Shown: one piece after another, positions 22,620-33,679 of the stretch
Position numbering within the stretch: position 1 is the first letter of the stretch
Layout of the letters: each line of letters begins with the position of its first letter
Source of the DNA: Unio delphinus
Taxonomy: Eukaryota > Mollusca > Bivalvia > Unionida > Unionidae
Length of the DNA stretch: 64,000 nt
Assembly: GCA_029339505.1 (NCBI GenBank)
Contig: JAQISU010000163.1
Location: forward strand, 3,122,501-3,186,500
Direction: 5' to 3'
Notes under the pieces: model-generated
What the model was told of the DNA's origin: nothing
Seen by the model: only the letters and a program-made list of their open reading frames with translations
The model's database searches: none
Translations under genes and position numbers: made by a program

Positions 22620-22868
22620 TTGACTTCCAAGCAATTTTCCAATAGCCCTATAATACATAGACTTCCAAGCAATTTTCCAATAGCCCTAATACATTGACTT
22701 CCAAGCAATTTTCCAATAGCCCTAATACATTGAACTTCCATGCAATTTTCCAATAGCCCTAATACATTGACTTCCAAGCAATTTTCCAGTAGCCCTAATA
22801 CATTGAACTTCCAAGCAATTTTTCAATAGCCCTAATACATTGACTTCCAAGCAATTTTCCAATAGCCT
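22620..22868 (+). repeat. 36-38-bp minisatellite
   Basis: Seven copies of 'gacttccaagcaattttcca' plus 'atagccctaatacatt'. Confidence 0.88.
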
Positions 22869-22869
22869 G

Positions 22870-24104
22870 ATGCCTAGTTAAAAAAAATATTTTCCATTGG
22901 TTTACTCATGCATGACCAGAAGATGAAAAGTTGGAAGTTCTTTTCTTCTTTTCTTCTTTTTTTGGTTGCTTAACAGACCCATAATTTTCGTATGGAGAAG
23001 ACTCTTTATTCAAAATGTCCACCTTATCCTACCTTTTGCACAGGTTCACCTGTCTATGTTTACTTCAGACCCGTCTGCCTTAGATCTAAGGCCATAAAGT
23101 CTCAAATCTGGACACAAAAATTAGATTCCGACCATGGGCAAATTTCGGGTGGAAAAAAAAATGGGTTATAAAAATTAATTTTTTCCCTGTTTTTTGTAGT
23201 GCAACTAAATTGTCCAGATTATTTGGTATCATTGTAGAGCTAATTCTGTCTACCTTTATATAATATCCCCCACTTTAGTGTATCATGCATGACCTTGACA
23301 CTACACAGCATGGAATAGGCTACTACTTCATGCCTCGTAAACTCTGCTCAAAGGTTAATGTGTTAATATTTGCTGGAATCATGGTAGTTCAATCCATTGA
23401 GGGCCAGACTCATAATCCAAGGGATGGTTCATTTGACACCCATCCAAGATGTCTGCATCATTGTATCATTGGGATGTTACTTAGCTTTTATTCCTCAACA
23501 TGAAATTGCCAAAATTGTGTTAAAAGTGCCATTAAAACAAAACGATCAACAAACATTTTCTTGCCCATAACATAAGGTTGAAAAGATATGTGTGATAATG
23601 TGTTCAAATATATATATATGGATATGCTACAAAACACACTGTCTATACATATATATATATATACCGGTATATATATTTTATTAGGAGAAAATTGATTACA
23701 TGGTCTTTCATTTATTCGGACCATGTAAATACATGTAGTACTTATTTGCAGCGTTATGCACATGCTTTAATAAAATGGCAAATTTTCAAAATGTCCTCTT
23801 AACTTACTTTGTATTAGGAAATATCTCTCCAGATTTGTATTTTACATTTAGCTTGGTTAGGAAAATATCTTCCTATGCTTAAAATAGTACATGAAATTTC
23901 CTGCTTTAGTTATTTTGGGATTTCCTCCATTATGTTTATACATGTATTTCTAGCTGTTGATATAAACTGGAAATGGGATGGTTTTTTTTAAATATCCTTT
24001 ACATATCAGAATGATGTCACCTGTCATGTGTAATTTTGGAATTTGATCTTAAAACATAAAGTCAAGAAGAAATCAAATTTATCTTAATATTAACATTTTC
24101 TCTG
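22870..24104. other. Unannotated DNA
   Basis: Short (TA)n patches at 23608-23620 and 23648-23676; otherwise nothing. Confidence 0.5.
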
Positions 24105-24190
24105 AACCATGTATGGCATTTCTTTGAACCATGCATGGCATTTAAAACCATGCATGGCATTTCTATGAACCATGTATGGCATTTCAATAC
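24105..24190 (+). repeat. ~22-bp repeat, four copies
   Basis: 'gaaccatgtatggcatttct' and close variants. Confidence 0.75.
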
Positions 24191-24277
24191 CCCTTATCAA
24201 AGAATCCTTTCATCCAGAAGATAATACATCTTGGGTGTTTAGTAGTCAGTTATCAGATGTGATATAGAGACAAGACA

Positions 24278-24505
24278 GATGTTTTTTTTATACCTCAGTA
24301 AAATTGAAGTCTGTGGGTTTTTTTTTATACCTCAGTAAAATTGAAGTCTTTTTTTTAATACCTCAGTAAAATTGAAATCTGGGGGTTTTTTTTACCCTAT
24401 ACCTCAGTAAAATTGAAATCTGGTTTTTTTTTTACCCTATACCTCAGTAAAATTGAAGTCTGTGTTTTTTTTTATACCTCAGTAAAATTAAAGTCTGTGT
24501 TGTTT
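24278..24505 (+). repeat. ~37-bp minisatellite with variable T-runs
   Basis: Six copies of 'tacctcagtaaaattgaagt' separated by 'ctgtgg' and T(7-9). Confidence 0.85.
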
Positions 24506-24606
24506 CTGAGACATGGATGGATAGTAAGTATATCAGAATTTTCAGTGCAAGCAGCTACATTTAACTTTTTCTATATACTGCAAGATGCCTATGTTTCACC
24601 ACGATC

Positions 24607-24850
24607 ATGACCACTTGGGTGGCCTAGTGATTAGAGCATCTGCCTCAAATGCAGGAGGTCGTGGGTTTGAACCCTGGTTGAGTCATACCAAAGACCTATA
24701 AAAATGGTATTAGCAGCTGCCTTATTTGGCATTCAGCATTAAGAGGTTAATGTTAGGACTGGTCATCCTGATGTCGGAATAAAATTACTAGTTGTCTGTG
24801 ACAAGATGCCTCAGTGCTAGACATCACTTTAAACTGTCACACTACAGACA
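24607..24850 (+). mobile_element. tRNA-derived SINE family 2
   Basis: The head has an A box (tggcctagtgattagagc) and a B box (gggtttgaacccTGG). The family core follows: 'gaggttaatgttaggactgg', then 'gcctcagtgctagacatcac' and 'ctacagacatc'. The (CAAA)n tail is not preserved here. Confidence 0.8.
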
Positions 24851-25074
24851 TCAATGCGATATGATTGTTGGCAGAATTGTTAATGCTGTATCCAGAACAC
24901 ACACACACACACACAATACCATACATTTTTACCATGCAGGCACCTTGTATTGGTAGGTAATTTAACTTATAATATGCAAACAAACAAAAAAACACATTGA
25001 AGGAGTCAGGCCACACTGTCTTTGGCCATGCTGTTAAGTACATATATACAAAGGTTATGGAAATATGTACCTTC

Positions 25075-25575
25075 CTATTACTAATTCAACTCTTCATAGT
25101 ATGTTACTAACTAAACTCTCATAGTATGTTACTAACTAAACTCTCATAGTATGTTACTAACTAAACTCTCATAGTATGTTACTAACTAAACTATCATAGT
25201 ATGTTACTAACTAGACTCTCATAGTAGGTTACTAACTAAACTCTCATAGTATGTTACTAACTAAACTCTCATAGTATGTTACTAACTAAACTCATAGTAT
25301 GTTACTAACTAAACTCTCATAGTAGGTTACTAACTAAACTCTCATAGTATGTTACTAACTAAACTCTCATAGTAGGTTACTAACTAAACTCATAGTATGT
25401 TACTAACTAAACTCATAGTATGTTACTAACTAAACTCATTGTATGTTACTAACTAAACTCTCATAGTATGTTACTAACTAAACTCTCATTGTATGTTACT
25501 AACTAAACTCTCATTGTATGTTACTAACTAAACTCTCATAGTAGGTTACTAACTAAACTCATAGTATGTTACTAA
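25075..25575 (+). repeat. 25/22-bp minisatellite
   Basis: About twenty copies of 'atagtatgttactaactaaa' + 'ctctc', with shorter variants lacking 'ctc' and point variants (gtagg, attgta) scattered through the array. Confidence 0.92.
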
Positions 25576-26255
25576 TATATATACTCTCGAGAGATTACTT
25601 TTGCTAGTCTCTATTTGTCATTGTATTATCAACCAGTCAATCTATATACATATGTATACTGTTTAATGTTTACCCAATTCTAGACTGGATCCCATTTTAT
25701 ATATACATAACTCCCTTTATAAGTATGCCAAAAATAAAGTGTTAACCCACTTATAATTTAGGGGTCAGACATGGATCCCATTTTTTTCACTAGAAAATGC
25801 AAAAAAGTTTTGCCCCTGTTTTATTAAACATGAGGAAAATGATCAAAATTGGTGAATGAAAATGTGATACATGTATATTGATCATTTTTATCATAAATTT
25901 AAAAAAAACATGTTTCAATTTGAATAGACATCATGTAATTCACAACTTTTAATAAGAAGTCATACATTTTGTTCGATTGTTATTCCAAAAAAGATTCTCA
26001 GTACATTGTATCGAAAATACTCAACATCATTTTGATTATTGAAAATATAACTTTCCTTCTAGCGACAACATTTCATTAAATATTTACCAATTAAAATCAT
26101 TTGTCAAGTTAAATTTGTTTTAGATTTTTTAGTTGAGTTTTAGTGTAATCATAATAAATGCAATATGCCTTTGTATATTAACACTTGAGAATTGTCAAGC
26201 TACCATCACAACTATGGCTTTGAGAATTTGTGTGAGAACTTGATTAAGTACTGAC

Positions 26256-27072
26256 AGTTACGTGCTTAGGCTCGAATAAGCAGCAACACAGAAAGAGTGA
26301 AAACTAACAAGCTTGTTTAAACAATGAATTTATTAAGTACAATTATTTTCATAAAATAAATAAACTTACAGTTTTAGAGAATCAAATCCAACATTAATCC
26401 AATATAGAAATCACAAAAAATAATCCACTAATGGAATTGTAAGAGTCCTAATAAATAAATGTTCTAATAGTTCCAGGTTCGAATCTTGACGATGTAATCC
26501 AAAATGGCTGACAATGTCACGTGATGCAGTTCTTGTTTAATTTATCATCCAAATGAATTATGAGCACATGTTTTCTCCTCTAAATAGATAATAAATCCTC
26601 TTTCTTCAATGAATTGACACAAAGTCCAGAACAAAATTATAACTCAAACATGAATACACAACTGTTAATTTTAAAGCCCAACATTCTACTGAATTGTTCT
26701 ATCCCAAACAACAGTTCATATACTTGTTTTTCTTAAGTAAACAAGTGATCAGTGATTTTCTAGAAATTGATAGAGGTTCATGGAAGGTCACAGAAAGAGA
26801 CTGCCTTCAAAAGGTCACTACTCCAGATATTTCCTACTAAAAATAAAAAGTTGTCCTTGAAATTAACCAATAGTTTTAGATGCTTGTTGACAATGGCTAA
26901 AGCAGGGTCAGGAATTAGGTCAACAAGCCAAGGACAAAAACTTGTTTACAGCTAGTCTAAGTCAACCTGAATTTTCTAGAAAAAATCTCTCAATTAATGA
27001 ATATTAAACCATAAATGACAAATTTGGATTTAACAATAAAAAATAAATAAATTAAATCCAATAGCCGTAACA
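26256..27072 (-). mobile_element. Probable solo LTR (Ty3/gypsy-like)
   Basis: An 817-bp segment flanked by the 5-bp direct repeat ctgac (26251-26255 and 27073-27077). Read on the minus strand it starts TGTTACGGC and ends GCACGTAACT. The near-inverted ends (TGTTACG/CGTAACT) fit an LTR apart from the last base. A minus-strand AATAAA occurs near the 3' end (complement of 26329-26334). No internal retrovirus-like coding region adjoins it. Confidence 0.55.
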
Positions 27073-27277
27073 CTGACCCTATTTTGATTTTAGACTTGTG
27101 GAAGTATTTTGTATTTTTACACAGAAAATAGCAGACCTGTTTTTTATTAATAACTTAATTATATCGCTTGAATCAAATTAAATGGAGTATAATGAAAGAA
27201 AAGGTAAAAGATGTACAAATTATACCTTAGAGTTATTGGTCACAATCACATGTTTGACCATATTTTCCAGTAAACCG

Positions 27278-27597
27278 CTCCATTGGCCTAGTGGGTAGAG
27301 CATCCGCTGTGGAAGCAGAGGGGCCTAAGGTTTGATACCTGGCTGAGTCATAACAAAGACTTACAAAAATGGTACTAACAGCTGCCTTGCTTGATGCTCA
27401 TCATTTAAAGAGATTAGTGTTAGGACTGGTCAGCCTGGGTCAGGAGAATGTGACTGGGTGGAGCATCATGCTACATGTCTGTGGCATGATGCCCCAGTGC
27501 TAGACATCACTATAACTGCCTCATTGCAGACATCGTAGCATTGTGACTGAAAAAATGTTAAAGCTACATTAAAAATCCTAATCAAACAAACAAACTT
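27278..27597 (+). mobile_element. tRNA-derived SINE family 2, full length
   Basis: It runs from the A box (ttggcctagtgggtagagc) and B box (aggtttgatacc) through the core (gttaggactggtcagcc; catgatgccccagtgctag) to the tail 'aaaatcctaatcaaacaaac'. This and the 35810 copy are the best full-length representatives of family 2 here. Confidence 0.82.
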
Positions 27598-27599
27598 CA

Positions 27600-28950
27600 G
27601 TTGATCAATCAAATGCTGTTTTAAGTTTATAATGTACAATAATTATACTACCTTTAATTAGCCTACTAATTTACAGTTGTGATAAAAGATAGCAAGGGAA
27701 CCATTTGAAATGAGTATATAGTGAATTAATTAAAGCTTTGTTTCACAGATTTTGTTTTTTTAAAAATGAAAAATTAATTCCATAGCATGTAGTGAACTTT
27801 AGTTCTTGAAACTTATGCACTCAGATTTCCTCAAGGATATGAATTTCTTAAATCACAACATCATTAATCGGTTAGCTGAACAGTATTTAAAAATTGTTTT
27901 GACATTGATGGTTGTTTCATGAAATAAATGTCCAGAAAAGAATCTTTTTTAATTTGAATCAACACCGGCAGATAGAATACTCATTGTCTTCAGATATACA
28001 TGTATTGGATAGTTGTTGGAGTAATCAGCCATTAAAAAGACCACCGCCATCACCACCCTCACCCTCACTCAGTTTTCTCAGCATCCCAATAGGAATGACA
28101 TTGCCTTGTTAATTTATTTAGGTCCCTCGGTAACTTGCACCCACACTTATAGCATAGTCCATGTTTTTGGACTTTCTAACTGGTACGGGTTGTTGAGGAC
28201 TATTGTGAGTACTACTATGCATTTATGAACTGGGATAAATGCTAAGCTAGGGTCTGATGAAGTACTATTTATACGGACTAGATAATAGACTCCATTATGA
28301 TGTCAGTGAGAACAGAAATATTAGGCAGCAGCAGAAACCCTTCAAGCAAACATAATCAATAAATAGCAATGTTAATAAGATACTTGAATCTTGTACACTT
28401 ACTGTTAAGTCTGTGCTGTGAAGTAAAAGGGAAAAAAACACAAAGCCATACAAAAGATTAATGAAAATGATAAACTTAAATTTTGAAACAAATCATAACG
28501 TACTGGAATGATGGAATTAAAGGGATTCAGCTCTTTTCCTCCAGTCAGATCTTATCTAAGACAATTGCCATTGTTTTCTAGGTTTGTAGTGGAAAACAAG
28601 ATATACCAGTGAACTAGTTTGTAGAGGAAATAATGAGGAAGAGATGCAATGTTGGCATTGATCTGACATGTTGTTAGAGTGTGTGTTGGGGGTGGGGGTT
28701 TTGTGCACTAATTGATAGGGGTCTAGAAAAACTTGTCTATTTTTCTTGTCACCTGAAGAAAAAAAGAAATGAAGAGACCACAATGTATAAAGAAAATTAG
28801 GTTTAACAAGACAGCTTTTATCTGGATTATTATCTTAAGTTTCATGGACACCATATTTTCAAATGTTGTAATCATTTTCAGTAATATATATATAATGTTC
28901 AGACATTATATATATATATTTGTTAAAGCCAGTAAGGGATGTGTATAAAT
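27600..28950. other. Unannotated DNA
   Basis: A (TA)-rich imperfect palindrome lies at 28882-28920 (two 'aatatatatat' blocks around 'gttcagac'); no genes recognised. Confidence 0.5.
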
Positions 28951-28952
28951 TT

Positions 28953-29168
28953 AGGTTGTAATATAAAACCTAAGCAAAAATGGGGAAATTTATGCTTGAC
29001 CATGAGGTTGTGATATAAAACCTAAGCGAAAATGGGGGAATTTATGCTTGACCATGAGGTTGTAATATAAAACCTAAGCAAAAATGGGGGAATTTATGCT
29101 TGACCATGAGGTTGTAATATAAAACCTAAGCAAAAATGGGGGAATTTATGCTTGACCATGAGGTTGTG
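28953..29168 (+). repeat. 52-bp minisatellite
   Basis: Four full copies of 'ggttgtaatataaaacctaa' ... 'gaatttatgcttgaccatga', almost identical. Confidence 0.9.
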
Positions 29169-29484
29169 AAACCATTTTAATATTTCTGATTATTGCACAG
29201 ATAAACTCAGTGTTTTTCATGTACAACAAGAACAACCTATAAACAATTACTGTTCTAAATAAAACTAGAAAAATTTTAACAGCAGACATGACAGCATAAA
29301 GGCTTGTAAAGTTTGTACATGTTATACTAACCTGGCCAAAAATATGGCATTGTTACTAAAAATAGAACAAACTTTTTTTTAAATGACTTTCTTAGAAAAC
29401 CCGCTAAACAGAGAAATACCAAATTTGCCAAAATTCATCCTGGCAAAGAAAGCCTTTGGAGAACAGCAAACTTGATATAAATAC

Positions 29485-29715
29485 ATCCCAATTAGTTCAG
29501 ATCATGAATTCAGTCAGTACTGCCCTAAATATACAACATAAGAAATAATAATCCCAAATTATGTCAGCACATGAATTCAATAAATAATGCTTGGTTAAAT
29601 ATTGTAAAAACACCCGTAATTAGTTCATAACATGCGTTTAATAAATATTACACCAAATAAATAACATAACAGTAAAACTCATCCCAAATTATGTCAGGAC
29701 ATGAATAAATAATAC
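29485..29715 (+). repeat. Degenerate tandem repeat
   Basis: 'atcccaaattatgtcagcac' + 'atgaattcaataaataat' and diverged relatives recur about four times with irregular spacing. Confidence 0.55.
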
Positions 29716-30754
29716 TATGGAAAAATAACCTTTGACAAGAAAGTAATATGCAATAAGCATGGAAAAAAGTATCATAACTTTAAAAAATGTAAATTACTTC
29801 TAAAAATCTAGTCAACAGAATTTAATGAAATTTGACATTGGTATTTTATGTTTACAAAAGAATGATGTTGAACTTCCATCCAGTATGGCTGCAATAATTA
29901 AAAAGCAGAATGTCAGAAAGCATCAGTCTAACCCAGATTTCAGGACACCTGCCATTTCATTTGGCTTTTAAATAGATATCAAGCATGTGAGCAGTTTCAG
30001 GCCCACTTAAGCCTCTTGCCACACCTGAGCAATGTTTATATTTCAATCATTTTTGTCTTATATGCTCTGCATCATTAACCTTATTATTTCATTCAAAATT
30101 CATTTCAGTTGGGGGGGGGAGGGGGCAGATGAAATATGCAAGACCCCGTGGCATCAGTCTTCCATCCATACCAATCATTATGTTGTCAGACTATTCCAAA
30201 AAGGAAATCTTCTTTGCAAGGAGATTAGTATTTATGAGTAAATATTTACTCCTTAGGCAACACAGCATGGGCTATATGGCCCGGCAGATTTATGGTATGT
30301 TCCTTAATCATTAATTCCTCATACATTGTCCAGTCCAAAATTACTGGTTAAAGTTAGAACAGAACCATTTTCAACCAGTCTTAGCAAAAAGATGCTGGAT
30401 AAAGGTCTTTCAATATCATTCCAATGAAGATCTGCCATCAAGACTAATTTTAAAAGAAAATATTTCTTAAGACGACTTCTCAAATCTGCTGAACAGAATT
30501 TTAGACAAATTCCATATAAATCATACTGACCTAAAGAATTTAAACAAATTCCATATAAATCATACTGACCTAAAGAATTTCTCAAATGATGATATTTTTC
30601 ATCAATTATGGCTGCCATTACTAGTAGTAAGAATGACTGCTGACTACAGTATGGCCAAATGTTAGAGAAAGCATCCATGTTCACTTACCGGTAAGTTACA
30701 CATAATAATAATCATCAGCTCATATGACCTGCTGTTGATTTTTAAGAAATATGA

Positions 30755-31365
30755 GTGCATTCAGGCCCATTGCATGATGTGGATGTCAGCAATATGAGTG
30801 CATTCAGGCCCATGGCATGATGTGGATGTCAGCAATATGAGTGCATTCAGGCCCATGGCATGATGTGGATGTCAGCAATATGAGTGCATTCAGGCCCATT
30901 GCATGATGTGGATGTCAGCAATACGAGTGCATTCAGGCCCATTGCATGATGTGGATGTCAGCAATATGAGTGGACTTAGGCCTATGGTATGATGTGGATG
31001 TCAGCAATATTAATGGGCTTAAACCCATGGGATGATGTGGATATCAGCAATACGCGTGAGCTTGGGCCCATGGCATGATGTGAATGCTAGCAATATGAGT
31101 GGGCTTAGGCCTATGGTATGATGTGGATGTCAGCAATATTAATGGGCTTAAACCCATGGGATGATGTGGATGTCAGCAATACGCGTGAGCTTGGGCCTAT
31201 GGTATGATGTGAATGTTAGCAATATGAGTGGGCTTAGGCCTATGGTATGATGTGGATGTCAGCAATATTAATGGGCTTAAACCCATGGGATGATGTGGAT
31301 GTCAGCAATACAAGTGAGCTTAGGCCCATGGCATGATGTGGATGTCAGCAATATTGATGGGTTTT
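30755..31365 (+). repeat. 43-bp satellite with a three-monomer higher-order unit
   Basis: About fourteen monomers of 'gatgtggatgtcagcaatat' + variable middle. The first five are nearly alike ('gagtgcattcaggcccat'). The later ones cycle through three types: 'gagtgggcttaggcctatgg', 'taatgggcttaaacccatgg' and 'acgcgtgagcttgggcc'. Confidence 0.88.
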
Positions 31366-31869
31366 AACCATTTAATCAGTTAACTGTGTTACTAATAGTC
31401 TGTTTGACTCCTGCATAAACAAAGGCTAACACATGTTTAATTTCAGAATAGAGTTCTCTCCTCGAAAAGACATTCCGAACATGTCATTGTGACAATTGAT
31501 TGGTATCCATTCTCTATAAATCTAAATAATGGTTCTCTGGTCTCCACTAATGGGTTCATGATAGATCGGCAAAAATTTGCCCCATCACAGATTTCAATAA
31601 AATTTGGTGTGTGGCATTATGTTGAATACAACTTTAAATCAACTTGATTCCCAATATTCTACATCCTTTTCAAGAGTTATGACCCCTTGATTGACTTTGG
31701 TTCCCATGTCATCACTTTTTCAAACATTGTTTGATTTCAAGCAAAATGGTGTAGTTTTAAACTGATAAAACTGTGAATGATTTTGATGCTCACTTTTATA
31801 AAAGACTCGTGTGGTATTTATTTCAAACCAGTAAAACAATTTTATTTATATTTTTAATGATATGTTTGC

Positions 31870-32420
31870 TTGATTAGGATTTTTTTTTGTAGCTTTAACA
31901 ATTTTTCAGTCATGTCTATACAATGTCTACAGTGAACCAGTTTAAAGTGATGTCTTGCACTGGGGCATCATGCCACAGACATGTAGCATGATGTCCTACC
32001 CAGTCACATTATCCTGACACCAGGCTGACCAGTCCTAACACTAAACCTAATGTGGAACGAATTGCCTATTGAAATTAGACACAAAGACACAGTGGTCCAT
32101 TTTAAGAGTGCTTTTAAGACTCGCCTGTTTCAACTCCAGGGACAAACTTAGCGACCTAATCATGTTTTGTATCTTATATGTTTTCAGCATGTTTTTATGT
32201 TTTCCAATTTCATTGTTTTTGTCATTTGTTGTTCTGTAGTGTAGTCATATCATTTTTGATGGTGTAAAGCACTTAGAGCTTCGAAAGATTAGGCACTATA
32301 CAAAGTCCTCATTATTATTATTATTATTATTAACCTCTTAATGCTGAGTGGCAAGTGAAGCAGTTCTTAGTACCATTTTGTAAGTCTTTGGTATGACTCG
32401 GCCGGGGATCGAAACCAGAG
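31870..32420 (-). mobile_element. SINE family 2 copy split by a LINE
   Basis: The 3' half of the SINE (complement) occupies 31870-32045 and ends '...ccagtcctaacacta'. The other half resumes at about 32331 with 'aacctcttaatgctgag' and runs to the reverse B box (gggatcgaaacc). In uninterrupted copies these two strings are contiguous, so the intervening LINE inserted into this copy. Confidence 0.82.
32046..32330 (+). mobile_element. CR1/L2-like LINE 3' end with (ATT)n tail, inserted in SINE family 2
   Basis: The first 34 codons (32050-32151) read MWNELPIEIR...FKSAFKTRLFQLQ and then stop. This is the usual C-terminal signature of CR1/L2-type ORF2 (W-N-x-LP, then F-K-x-x-LK-x-x-LF). The 3' untranslated part ends 'gattaggcactatacaaagt' before (ATT)n. 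Boundary strings taaacct and ttaacct may be remnants of a short target duplication. Confidence 0.8.
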
Positions 32421-32581
32421 CAGTTTAATTTTAATGAACCCAGAAAGATTTTTGATAATGTACCACCAGATAACTTCAGCAGATTTTATAATGAGATTTC
32501 TTTTTTAAATACCAGTATATTTTTGTTCCTAAAGTTGTATCAAATTTTTTTTTGTTTTATTACCCAAACTTAACTTTTAAT

Positions 32582-32584
<3 letters not shown>

Positions 32585-32631
<47 letters not shown>

Positions 32632-32655
32632 TCATCTACACCCACCCACCCACCC
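32585..32655 (+). repeat. (CA)n and CCCA-rich microsatellite
   Basis: About 45 bp of (CA)n followed by 'cacccacccacccaccc'. Confidence 0.92.
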
Positions 32656-32729
32656 AAGCAAATATTTATTAGAGTTACCACCCCCAATTTTCCTTCCTTC
32701 TAACCTTGTTTACTCAGACTTGTTAGACT

Positions 32730-33675
32730 TCAACCAAATTTGGCATGTGGAATTTGTGTTGATGAGACTTTGAAATGAATTTAATTAAGACTTCAACCAA
32801 ATTTGGCATGTGGATTTGTGTTGATGAGACTTTGAAATGAATTTAATTTAGACTTCAACCAAATTTGGCATGTGGATTTGTGTTGATGAGACTTTGAAAT
32901 GAATTTAATTTAGACTTCAACCAAATTTGGCATGTGGATTTGTGTTGATGAGACTTTGAATGAATTTAATTTAGACTTCAACCAAATTTGGCATGTGAAT
33001 TGGTGTTGATGAGACTTTGAAATGAATTTAATTTAAATCTTAAATTTAATTTCGACTTCAACCAAATTTGGCATGTGGATTTGTGTTGATGAGACTTTGA
33101 AATGAATTTAATCTAAATCTTAAATTTAATTTCAATTTCAACCAAATTTGGCATGTGGATTTGTGTTGATGAGACTTTGAAATGAATTTAATCTAAATCT
33201 TAAATTTAATTTCAATTTCAACCAAATTTGGCATGTGGATTTGTGTTGATGGGACTTTGAAATGAATTTAATCTAAATCTTAAATTTAATTTCAATTTCA
33301 ACCAAATTTGGCATGTGGATTTGTGTTGATGGGACTTTGAAATGAATTTAATCTAAATCTTAAATTTAATTTCAATTTCAACCAAATTTGGCATGTGGAT
33401 TTGTGTTGATGAGACTTTGAAATGAATTTAATCTAAATCTTAAATTTAATTTCAATTTCAACCAAATTTGGCATGTGGATTTGTGTTGATGGGACTTTGA
33501 AATGAATTTAATCTAAATCTTAAATTTAATTTCAATTTCAACCAAATTTGGCATGTGGATTTGTGTTGATGGGACTTTGAAATGAATTTAATCTAAATCT
33601 TAAATTTAATTTCAATTTCAACCAAATTTGGCATGTGGATTTGTGTTGATGAGACTTTGAAATGAATTTAATTTT
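32730..33675 (+). repeat. Satellite that switches from ~62-bp to 80-bp monomers
   Basis: The core 'caaccaaatttggcatgtgg' + 'atttgtgttgatgagacttt' is constant. The first five units are about 61-62 bp. From about 33030 each unit contains an extra ~18 bp ('ctaaatcttaaatttaat') and the period is 80 bp. Late units alternate g/a in 'gatg(g/a)gact'. Confidence 0.92.
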
Positions 33676-33679
33676 CACT

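Noticed and set aside
24607..24690. Possible functional tRNA gene
   Set aside because: A and B boxes are present, but the acceptor stem does not pair and the same sequence recurs with a common 3' core, so it is a SINE head.
28945..29170. Possible CRISPR-like array (52-bp repeats)
   Set aside because: Repeats are contiguous with no unique spacers, and the genome is eukaryotic.
30319..30684. 121-codon minus-strand frame with duplicated LGQYDLYGICL
   Set aside because: The duplication is a short local tandem repeat, and the rest has no recognisable domain or conserved pattern.
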